A stretch of 64,000 bases of DNA. Source: Telopea speciosissima. Lineage: Eukaryota; Streptophyta; Magnoliopsida; Proteales; Proteaceae. Positions 46,901 through 58,900 of the stretch are shown here, in pieces. Within the stretch, counting starts at the first letter, position 1; each line of letters begins with the position of its first letter. A model generated the notes under the pieces. That model did no database searches, was not told where the DNA came from, and saw only the letters and a program-made list of their open reading frames with translations. The position numbers were made by a program, and so were the translations under genes. The stretch lies in assembly GCF_018873765.1 (NCBI RefSeq), contig NC_057926.1:47049043-47113042 (forward strand), read 5' to 3'.

Positions 46901-49900
46901 GGGAAAAAAAAAAGAAAAAGAGAATAAAAAAAGGTTGCAGTTGCTGAGAGGCTGAGATCACGAAACCCTACCTTAGAAATCTTGATCAGCAGCAAATGCT
47001 CTCCCCTGCGACTTGACTGCCCCCCCCCCCCCCACCGATAAGAAGGAAGCAACAGTAGCAACATTGCCGCTGCCACCGCTTGTGCATAGCAGCGTAATAA
47101 GTAGAAGAAGAAGAAGATTTCAGCAGCCACTGCCACGCCTCCATTGCTACTATAAAAGAAGAAGAAGAAGAGAAAGAGAAAGGGGAGGAAAGTGTACCTG
47201 TTCGAGTTCCAGTGCCGCTGCCACTCCCACTCCCTTCAATGCTGTTGTAGCTTTGTCGAATATAGTCAGCCACAGAAACTCTTCTCTGCAACTCACAAGA
47301 AGTCGACATGTAACTAGCGACACCATACCAAAACCCTCAGAGATGTTTGAGTCCCGGAAGCAATGATGTTGTGAATAGAGCACGTTTCTAGGAGGACGAG
47401 AATGCTTTTTGTTCCATTATCCTCCCTCCAATTTGTTTTTACTTTTTAGGGTGTAAGGAACCTGCCTCTGGAATCCATCTAGAATACCCTCTACCCTCCT
47501 TTAATTATTTATTTGTTTATCTTATTTTATATTAATATATTTTATTATTACCAAAAGGAATAAAAAAAATTAATGCATAAGTAAGGCTTCCACAGTCTTT
47601 CTGGAAATTTTAAGAGACGGTATAAATGAACCTTTTTCCTTGAGAAGACGGCAGATATGATGGGAATACATACTAGAGCACCTAGGCGGGGTGCCTTGTT
47701 GCCGAAGTGCTTGGGGGGGGCCCTCCAACGCCTTGGTTGCTGCCTGGGCGCCTTGACAACTATGACCCAAGTACAATTTGGCAAAAGATTTGAAAGCATA
47801 ATTAATGCAAGAGTAGACCAGTAGAAGTATCTCAGACCTATTCTCAAGCAGGATCTCAAGAAACAGTCAAACTCTCATAAGTCAAAGTCAACAGAAAAGT
47901 TAACATTCTTAGATGAAGGTCAAACTTTAGATTTGATACCCCCACGATGAATAATAACACCCTTCAGAAGATGGGAGTGAGTAGTTTAGTATTTGAGAGT
48001 AATTAGAGAATTTAGACACAGAATAGAAATCTGGGATGAATATTCATACTGAAATTAAATCCAACCAGACCAATAGAATCCCTCCCCGCCCTCCAAAAAA
48101 AAAAAAAAAAAAAAAAAAAGGAAAAAAAGAAAAAGAAAAAGAAATTCAGTTCAAGTTCTATCCTTGTTAGGTACTATCAAACCCCTAAATCTTGAAACAA
48201 ATCAGATGGCTAAATAGGGAGTAATTAGACCTACATTAAATCTGAAACCAGAACTCACTAAGTTGGAGAGATTTTAAGTAGCACACGAAAAACAAATCAG
48301 ACAGCCTTCAAAACCAGGTCGAGTTTAGTTTTAGAGTAGGCCTTTGATTCCTCAAAGTTTGGGAGGAATCAGGTTAAGGGTTCAGATTTAATTAACAAAT
48401 TACTATATGCTGAAATAGAGTGGAAAATAGGCCATGCACAGGAACAGTAAAACGGAAATTAAACCCTTGATTGGACTTGGTGATAGGAACAGGATGTTGG
48501 ATGCAAGACCAAATAACTTCAACGAAATTAGGGATCAATCACACCCAACAGCATCAACTTTTGGTCAGAAATCAAACACACAGTAGGTTGGCGGTAGAAC
48601 ACAGAAAGGGGAAGGGGAAACCTATCTCAGGTCTTAGGGAAGCTCTCCCATTCTGTCTCTCACAGATTCTGGCAGCCAAAGGCAACTCAAATTTTATGAA
48701 TCAAATCATGAAGGCAGCTTAGCAGCCTTACATTGCTTAAATGGACTGAAATCAAAACTCCTAATCAAGCTAGGAAAATTGAAATATACTCCTCCTATGA
48801 ATAGGAGTGCTTCCAACTTAGCTGAAAAAAAAAACTACTAAATAACTTCTCATACTTCTACTAGGAATGAAAGTAAAGATAATATGCTACTCCCAAGCCT
48901 AATCCTGTATGCCTACCTTGTACACACATTTTAGGCCCATTACATACATAACCCAATCCAGGGCTTAATTCCAGTAAAATAAGCCCTTTAGGTGACTTAT
49001 CTGCATCAATAATTCTACATAATTAGAACTGAAAAACAGAATTCAAAAGCTGGAAAAGATAAGCTATCTTATATCTTCTGGGAAACTAAAATAGAAATGA
49101 CTCTAAAACTTGAAAAATAAAATAGAATTCGGAATTCTAGGTACTATCCAAAGCATTAGCCCATTACAAAGAAAACCCATTGGTCCCATAGTTGTTATGA
49201 TGTCTGAGGCAACATCAACAAGGCGACCTAGCTGTCCAAGGCAACGTCTTGACAAATATGATTGGACCAAAGGCCCAGGACACATAATCCAATCTGTCCT
49301 TGTTTTGATTATAACAAGGTCCACCCCTACCTTTCTTCCCCTTTTGTATTTCCTGCTTCAACATAGACTTGGGTTTATGGTGTGGTATGTGATGGTTGAG
49401 CTGGGTTGTGTTGAGGTTTGTTGAAATGTAATGCTGTACTAATGGTTACGGAGGAAGTTGAGGAAAATTGGAAAAAAATGTAAAAAGTGGAGAGAGGAAG
49501 AAGAAGAACCAAGGCTATTGTTTTGGCTATTGTTTTCCTCTGAAACAGGAGCTGCCAGAATTTTTCTTGTCATTGATGAGATCTAAAACAAAAACAAGTG
49601 AGTTTTTGTTAACCCAAATAGAGTTCCACTAGACTACTTTATCATGTTAAATTCTGGTTTCTGGTATTGGGACTTGCTCTTTTTCATTTTTGTTTAGTTT
49701 TTTTTTTAAATAAATGACCCTTGCCTGTTGTCTCTTTCCATAGTTCTAAATATGTAGTCTATGTTGACTTCATTGTGGATATTGTCTAAACTCGTGACAT
49801 TTAATTGTCGCCCGGGGAATGATGATAACAGGTGGAAAGAGGACTCTTGGAAGTAGTTGGCTCTCTGTAAGTCAGGGCATTGCTGAGGATAATTCTGATT

Positions 49901-52900
49901 TAGTTTCTGGCTTCGCTACCATTGGTGATGGCTTGAGTGAGTCAGTTGATTATCCAAATGAGTACTGGGACTCTGATGAGTATGATGATGATGATGATGT
50001 GGGATACATGAGACAACCAATTGAAGATGAAACTTGGTTTCTGGCTCATGAAGTTGACTACCCGAGTGACAATGAAAAAGGAATGGTGCATGGGAGTGTT
50101 CAAGATCAGCAGGAAAGAGGTCCAACAAAAGATGAGGATGATCAATTGTTTGCTGAGGAGGACTGTTACTTCTCTGGTGAGCGATATTTTCAGGGAAGAA
50201 ATATTGAACAAGTTGGTGCTTCAGATGATCCTATGGGGCTCTCAATCTCCGAAATATATGGAAGGAATGATGAAAATGAGCTAATAGCTCAATATGATGG
50301 GCAATTGATGAATGAAGAGGAACTAAACTTGATGCGTGCAGAGCCTGTTTGGCAGGGCTTTGTTACACAAACAAATGATCTTATCATGTTAAGCAATGGG
50401 AGAGTTCCTAATGAGTGTGAAAGGCCTCGATCAGATGAACTCTGTATGGATGATGACCAGCATGGTTCTGTCAGATCCATTGGTGTGGGTATCAACAGTG
50501 ATGCTGCTGATATAGGCAGTGAAGTACGGGAAAGTTTGGTTGGAGGAAGCAGTGAAGGAGATTTGGAATACTTCCAAGATCATGGTGTTGGCATTGGTGC
50601 GTCCCGACATTTGCAGCATGTCATAGATAAGAGATATCTTGATGGATTGAATAGGGATAAGCAAAGGACAGCTAAGCAGGGTTCTGATAAATACATTATG
50701 GGGAATGACAAGGCTGCCTGTACCATGACTGCAAATTATGGTGATATTGGATTTTCTTTTCCACCCCAAAGAGGTGGGGACTCGTTGCAGGCTAACTCTG
50801 GTAAATCTTTATGGTCTGGCAGGGAAACTGCTATTACTGGTGATGAAACGGATGATTGTGGCAATGGTTTGATAGGGACTGATGACATGCATCCCACATG
50901 GAAGCGGAGGAGCAATGATTCATCACCTGTCAAGAGTTCTAGGGATGAAAACAATGCTAATGTTATAAGGTCAGGCAATTCTAGTGCTTCGACAGTATCA
51001 AACTATGGATACACAGAAAGAGAACATAGTAAGAAAGGTGACGACGACAAAGCTAGTGATGTAAGAGAGGAAGATCCAGGGATCACATTAGAGGATGAAG
51101 AGGCAGCAGCTGTACAGGAGCAAGTGAGACAGATTAAGGCCCAGGAGGAAGAATTTGAAACTTTTAACCTGAAGATTGTTCATAGGAAAAACAGGCAAGT
51201 TGTGGCTCTCATTCTAATTTTATTTTGTATGGCCTGTTCTACCAGTATCGTTTCTCTGTAGTTTTCATTTTCTGCTGGATAACCTAGCAGAAGAGGCCAC
51301 CATTTTCTTTTACTTGTGTTTAGTTCTATATTACTATTTGTCTAAATTTGTTTTGTTTTGTTGCTCAGAACTGGCTTTGAGGAGGATAAAAACTTCCATG
51401 TTGTTTTAAATTCTGTAATTGCTGGGCGGTATCATGTTACGGAATATCTTGGATCAGCTGCATTCAGTAAAGCCATTCAAGCGCATGATTTGCACACAGG
51501 AATGGATGTCTGTGTGAAAATTATAAAGAACAACAAAGATTTTTTTGATCAGAGCCTTGATGAAATAAAGCTTCTCAAGTTTGTCAATAAGCATGACCCT
51601 GCTGACAAGTACCATATACTACGGTTGTACGATTACTTCTATTTTCGAGTAAGTGATGGGCCTGATAAACTTTTCTTAATTTAGTGCTGGATGTGAAGCC
51701 TGAATATTGATGCATTGCTCCTCTATCAGAGGGATATGAGTTGAAGATCCTCTTCTACTAAGGAACCCTGAGCTCATGCGCCACTTATCAGCCCTGTTTT
51801 TAAGCAAGGGCATCTGTGTAGAAGGTAGCTCATTAGGAATAAACACAGTGCTAGGAATCTGCTGGTTGTATGTGGATTACCATGAGCTTTTCGGATTTTG
51901 GTTGACCTTATATTGAATCTTCTGTGGCAAATCTCATACATGGTGCTTTCTTCTTTTATTTTCCTTTACAGTTACCATAAGAAGGGCGAGGTAAGAGCTT
52001 GAGTGAGAAAAGTCTTCATAACCCTCAGAAGTTTATTTGCGTACAGCCCATGAGCCCATAAGTCTAAGATATTGGGTACAAGGAGAGAAACTATACTAAA
52101 GGAGCCTTGAAATTAAGCTAATTTAATAAATGGGTTTGAGATTGGGTATAGAGAAAGGAAATTTTTAATAATAGAAGTAGGATTATTTAATAGAAATAAG
52201 GCTTGGCTTTACACATGTGTTGGGCCTTTAGTCCAAGATTTTTTTTGGGGTAATAGGCCACTTTAATGGGGTCTAAAATATGGTAGGAGGTAGGTCTCTG
52301 AAACTTATTAGTTAGTTAAGCTATGGGTCGTATAGAAATCAATTTTCTTTCTTTTTTCTTTGGTAAAGTTTAGCTATGGGGTCGTATAGAAGTCAATTTT
52401 CTTTCTTTCAGTCCCTTTTTTTTTTGGGGGGGGGGGGTAAATCTTATCTTGGATTATAAATATTTTTTTAAAGTCTGAGTTGGCTATCATTTTCTTAGTA
52501 AGTTTATAGGTCAGCTTGAAGCCTTTCTGTTGGTTGGATGATGTAATGGGTCAGAGTGGAGCTTTCCTATTGGTTGCATGATGCAAGTTCTCTCCTACGT
52601 CAATCACAGGCTTTTGGAGTAGCTATAAATACATGTACTGGCTTACAGGCCTATAGGACCTCACATCAATTTTGAATAAATAAATCATTCAGTTTTCTAA
52701 TTTGGTTCTGTGGATTCAGGGTGTATGGATTCCAAGTGAATACTAAGGTGGATTCTTTAGTGAAATAGTGGATTCTCTCCACAGGATTTGGTGGATTCCT
52801 AGCCTGAGGTTTAGGTGGATTCTTAAGTCTTAACCTGTTTTATCCTTCTTTCTCTCTATCTATTCTATCTATCTTGCTATTCAAGAGTTTTAGGTCAGAT

Positions 52901-55900
52901 CTAATCAACCCTACTACCCTGCGTCTATACTGTTCCTATTTAATTTTTAGTTCTGTTTGATTACAATTTCTTACTATATCTGCTGGAAATTAAGATAATT
53001 TTGCTTCTTAGAATTCTGATTTTAACCACCTCCACCAGGATTGGAGGCAGGTGACCAGAGACCCAACTTGGGCCTAGGAGCACAGCCTGTTCAACCAAAT
53101 TACGCTATGTTGAACCGGGATCAAGTTAATGATTTGATTCAACAGTAGTGTAGAGAGATTTAAATTAGGGAAAGGCTTGGATGATTTAATTATCATCCCA
53201 AGCACATCTATTTATAATCATAATGAAGTATGGAAAATAATTACATAAGCAATGTGGGACTAATCCACACATACAAGACATAATAAAAGACATACATAAA
53301 AGAGGAAAAAAGTCCAGAAAACCCCCACGGTATTCTGGCCCCATATAATCTAACACTCCCCCTCAAGTTGGAGCATAGATATCATGTATGCCCAACTTGA
53401 CTAAGATAGGAAGAAACAACTTGCCACTAAGTCCCTTAGTGAACACATCAGCCACCTGATCAGTAGACTTCACAAAGGGAACACAAATGAGGCCTGCTTC
53501 AAGCTTCTCCTTGATGAAATGTCGGTCAACCTCCACGTGCTTAGTACGATCATGCTGGGTAGGGTTATGAGCAGTGCTAATGGCGGCTTTATTGTGACAA
53601 TAAAGCAACATGGGAAGATGGACAGCAACACCAATATCCTGCAATAATCCTCTAAGCCATAGAAGCTCACAAATTCCTTGGGCCAACGCACGAAACTCGG
53701 CTTCAGCACTGGTCCTTGCCACAACATTCTACTTTTTGCTACGCCATGTGACAAGGTTCTCACCCACAAAGGAACAATAGCAAGAGATAGATTTTCTATT
53801 AGTAGAACCAGCCCAATCGGCATTAGTATAAGCTTCAACCTTCAGGTGACCATTGGGAGAGAGAAGAATTCCCTTTCCTGGAGCAGACTTCAAATACTGC
53901 AGAATACGACGGACTGCATCCATATGTGAGGAATAGGGATCATGCATAAACTGGCTCACCAAACTGACAGCAACGACTATGTCAGGTCGTGTGTGAAAGA
54001 GGTAGATTAGTTTGCCCACTAATCGCTGATAACAACCCTTGTCAACAGGTTCACCCTCTTTCTCCTTAAGTTTTGTAGTAGCTTCCATAGGAGTATCTGA
54101 AGGATGACAACCTAGCAGCCCAGTCTCAGTGAATAGATCAAGGATATATTTTCTTTGAGAAAGAAAGATGCCCTTTGAAGATCGAGCAACTTCTATCCCT
54201 AGAAAATATTTTAGAGGGCCAAGATCTTTTACTTCAAACTCACGGCCTAGGAAGAGCTTCAAATTCTTGATAGCATCACCATCATTACCAGTGACCACAG
54301 TATCATCCACATAGACTATGAGAAGAGTTACCTTGTCACCAACTCGTCTGATAAACAAAGTGTGGTCAGCATTACTCTGCTTATAACCTGTTGAAATCAT
54401 AGCCTTGTGAAATCTGCCAAACCAGGCCCTAGGTGACTGTTTCAACCCATAAAGTGCACGCTTCAATTTACAGACACTGCCCTTGGTCCTGTCATCAGAG
54501 AAGCCTGGTGGAATGTCCATATATACCTCCTCCTCAAGCTCCCCATGGAGGAAGGCATTCTTTATATCTAACTGCTGAAGATCCCACCCAAGATTTACAG
54601 CACAAGATAATAGCACCCTGACAGTGTTGAGCTTTGCCACCGGTGCAAAGGTCTCCTGATAGTCAACTCCATAAGTTTGAGTAAACCCCTTTGCAACCAG
54701 ACATGTCTTATATCGATCCACAGAACCATCAGCCTTCTGTTTGACCACAAAGACCCATTTACATCCAACTGGTTTTTTCCTTGGAGGAAGAGCCACAAGA
54801 TCCCATGTATTATTTTTATGTAGTGCTCTCATTTCTTCCAACATTGCTGCCTTCCACTTTCCATTTGTAAATGCTTCCTGCCAATTCTTAGGAATCGAAA
54901 CAGAAGAAAGAGAAGATACAAAAGCACGAAAAGAAGGAGAAAGAGAACTATAAGAAACAACACGAGATATGGGATGTAAAGTGCAAGTCCTAGTACTTTT
55001 GCGATGAGCAATAGGTAGGTCGGAAGAAGAGGGATTACCAGGAGATGGAGGATCTGGATCTGGAGCTGGCAATTGGATGGGTATTGGTGCTAAAGTGGAT
55101 TGTAGCTACCCTCTGTTGGTTCTGCCCCTTGTGTGGGTGAGTATGTTGGAGTTGTCAATTCTCTTATGAAATTCACCAATAGTTCCCTAGACTGGAGTCA
55201 GCTCCCCCTGAATAGGAACATTAACAACACTATTTTCTATGGTCTCCCCCTGTAAAGGATTCCCATTAGGTGAGGGAGGAACAGCCAGAGGAGGTTGGGT
55301 ATTAATTAAAGTAGGATGGGCAGCATCCAAAGGAGGCTGGGTAGCAGGCAGAGGAACCTCTAGTGGAGGAATCTCAAAAGACACATCTTCACTAGAACTC
55401 TCCCCCTGAAGAGGTGGTGAAGAATAATAAGAATGGGTCTCATGGAAAACAACATCCATACTAACCAAGGTACGGCGGGAAGGGGGATGGTAACACTTAT
55501 AACCTTTCTGGGTTGGAGAATTAACCCAAGAAAATACAACGGAGCCCCCTAAGATCAAGTTTGCTTGGAGATTTGGTATCTCTAGCATAACACACACACC
55601 CAAATACTTTGGGAGGCACAATAAAGAAGGAATGACCCAGTAAAATATCAGAGGGGCTACGGGAATTAAGAACCCGAGAAGGTAACCTATTGATGAGATA
55701 GGCTGCAGTGAGAACCGCATCCCCCCAATACTGAGATGGGACATTCATCGCAAACATCAAAGCCTTGGCAATTTCCAACAAGTGGCGGTTTTTTCTTTCT
55801 GCCACACCATTCTGGGCAGGGGTATCAACACAACTAGTTTGGTGAATAATGCCATGATCAGCCAAATATTTTTGAAAATTGGGATTCAGTATACTCGGTT

Positions 55901-58900
55901 CCATTATCACTTTTCAATATTTTGAGAGTAGCCTGGAACTGAGTTTGTATCATTTTATGAAAATGCTGAAAACATGAGAAAACCTTATTTTTTGTGTGTA
56001 AAAGATACACCCAAGTGTTCCTAGAATGACAATGAAAGAGATAAACCAACGATGACCAGAAATAGATGGCTTACGACTAGGGCCCCAAACATCAGAATGC
56101 ACCAAATTAAAACAAGAACTCCTTTTATTTGAAATAGGATAAATTGAACGTGTCTGTTTGGCTAGAACACAAGCCTCACAAAAAAAGTCATTCTTAGTAT
56201 GTAGGGTGACCAAACTAGGAAATAAATGAGCTAAAATTCCTAAAGGGGGGTGACCTAACCGAGAGTGCCACTGGTAGAGTTCAGAAGAGACCAAGGAGTT
56301 CTGATGCAGTGGAGAAGGTAATGGTGGTGGAGAGAAGCGACTGTCATCAAGCAGGTATAGTCCACCGTGCACTTTACCCAATCCAATCGTCTTCCCAGAC
56401 TCCAGATCCTGAAACACACAATGAGAAGGGAAAAAAGTGACTTTGCGGTTAAGATCACGAGTAATACTACTAATGGAAAGAAGGTTAGTAGTAAAATTAG
56501 GGATGTGCAAAACAGTAGACAAGGGAAGAGAGGAAGTGCAGTTGATGATTCCTTTTCCAGATATGGAAGAAAGGGAACCATCAACCACTTTGACCTTCTC
56601 TTTCCCAGAAGTGGGAGAATATCTGTGAAACAGATTAGAGGAACCGGTCATATGATCTGTAGCTCCAGAATCTATGATCCAAGGATGGGAAGCCACAGAA
56701 GCACAATGACCTCCAAATGGAATATCTGACTGGGCAAAGTGTGAACCTGAAGGAGCCGAAGAATTGGCAGTAGCTGATGTAGTAGAGGCAGTAGCAGCGG
56801 AAGACCTTAGCATACGTAGGAGTGCCTGTAGATCATCCTGGGATAGACCAGTGTCAATAGCAGGGGTTGCAGTAACAGTCTCAGACTGATGGGCCGTAAT
56901 CTTTGTCTTTATCTTTGTCTTGGCAGCCCTTTTAGCTTTAAAATCAGCCGGTTTCCCATGAAGTTTCCAGCACTTCGCTTTGGTGTGATAGGGTTTGTGA
57001 CAGTGCTTACAAACAACAGTCCCTGTAGAAGAATCATCAAGAGAAGCAGTGCCACTAGGTGCAAGAGTGGCAGGGACAGCAGCCTTGAGAGCTGATCTGT
57101 CAGTAGTAGGAGGGTGCAACATGGCAGCCCTACAGTTCTCCTCAGAGGACACCAAGGCATAAGATTGTTCAAGTGTGGGAAAAGGCGTATGGCCCAACAC
57201 TTGAACACGAATCTGATCATACTCCACATTTAAGCCAGCCAAGAAATCATAGGCCCTGATCTTGTCCACATGCTTCTTATAAGAAGCAATGTCAGCAACT
57301 GTAGTAGGGTGAAAGTCAAAGAAGTGGTCCAACTGTTGCCACAGACTGCGTAGAGTAGCATAGTATTTTGAAACGGAAAGTTCTCCCTAAGTGGTGTGAA
57401 GGACCTTCTTCTGAAGTTCATATACTTGGGCATCATTGCCAAGCTGCCCGTAGGTTTCCTTGCAAGCAGCCCAAATCTGGGAGGCAGTGTCCAGAAGAAG
57501 AAGGTTATGCTGCAAATCTGGAGTCATAGAGCCTATTAGGTAGGACATGAAAACACCATTACTAGCAAGCCACCTTTCTTGAGCAGGGCCTTGGTCACTG
57601 GGCATCACACTAGTGCCATTTATATGGCTGGTGAGACCACGGCCAGCAATGGCAAAGGAGGCAGATCTGGACCATAGAAGGTAATTTGAGCCATCAAGTT
57701 TAATAGGGTTGGGTGGAAAACTGTGATAGTCTGTCTTGCTATGGCCATCATGATCCGAAGTAGCTGTAGAGGTGGAAGAATCACCCATAGTTGCAGCAGA
57801 GAAGCCCAATAATATCTTCAAGTGAAGAGCTGAAATATGGAGGAAAAAGCCCCTTGTAAGGAGATGATAGAAGTCTCCAAAAATCAGAACCAGCAGCCAA
57901 TGAAAAAACCTAGATCGATATTGTCAGGGTTTTGAACAAAACCCTGAATTGCTGAAATCGATGAAGGATCCAAGAGACCAAAAAACTGCAGTGAATTGGC
58001 TGAAACTGAAGTCGAGGAGCCCTTAATAATTGAAGAAAACACCTGCAAAAAATCAGATTCAATAGGCAGCAGCAACCCCAAGATCGATAGGTTTCAGGGT
58101 TTTTTTAAAAAAAACCTGTGATGGTGGAATCGATCTCAAGGAGGTCTTCAAAAAACTGAACTGTTGAAGCCCAAAGTGCAGTCGAGTGGGTCCTTATAAG
58201 TGGAGAAACAGCCTTAAAAAATTCAGAAACAATAGAGGGCCCAAAATCCTAGATCGACAATTGTCAGGGTTTTGAAAAAATACCCTGTTTTTATAAAAAT
58301 CGATCTTAGGAGGTCTTGAAACTATTATCAAATTTGAGATAAAGAACTTGAACCAATAAGAGGAAAATCCTGCTGCAGGTTGTGGTCTTCAAAGGGAGGA
58401 GTTGATTCCTTGTAAGAGAAGTAGAAGCAATCCCCAAAAAACTAAAGCTCCAATTTTCCCAGGCTGGAATGGCTGGTTCCTATCGAGCAGAATTATGTAG
58501 CATCCATGAGGTAATGGGGGCAGCAACTGGATCGAATGATCACCTCATCAGTGCTGCCCTATGTGAGAATAGAGAACAAGGGAGAAGAGAGAGAGGAGAG
58601 GAGAAAATCGAGAGAGAGAGAGAGAGAGAAGGAAAAAACTGAAATTTGAAGAGGGGTGGTCCCTAATTCGAAATCTGCTCTGATACCATGTAGAGAGATT
58701 TAAAATTAGGGAAAGGCTTGGATGATTTAATTATCATCCCAAGCACATCTATTTATAATCATAATGAAGTATGGAAAATAATTACATAAGCAATGTGGGA
58801 CTAATCCACACATACAAGACATAATAAAAGACATAAATAAAAGAGGAAAAAAGTCCAGAATACCCCCACGGTATTCTGGCCCCATATAATCTAACAAGTA

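Noticed and set aside
46986-47309. 107-residue frame (minus) as a functional gene
   Set aside because: Beyond the first 37 codons it reads through a splice donor into GAA/CTT and C-run repeats, so only the first exon is plausible, and only as a captured fragment.
51195-51261. Kinase exon 2 reading through to a stop at 51261
   Set aside because: Gives a hydrophobic tail unrelated to the family; the GC donor at 51195 restores the conserved junction instead.
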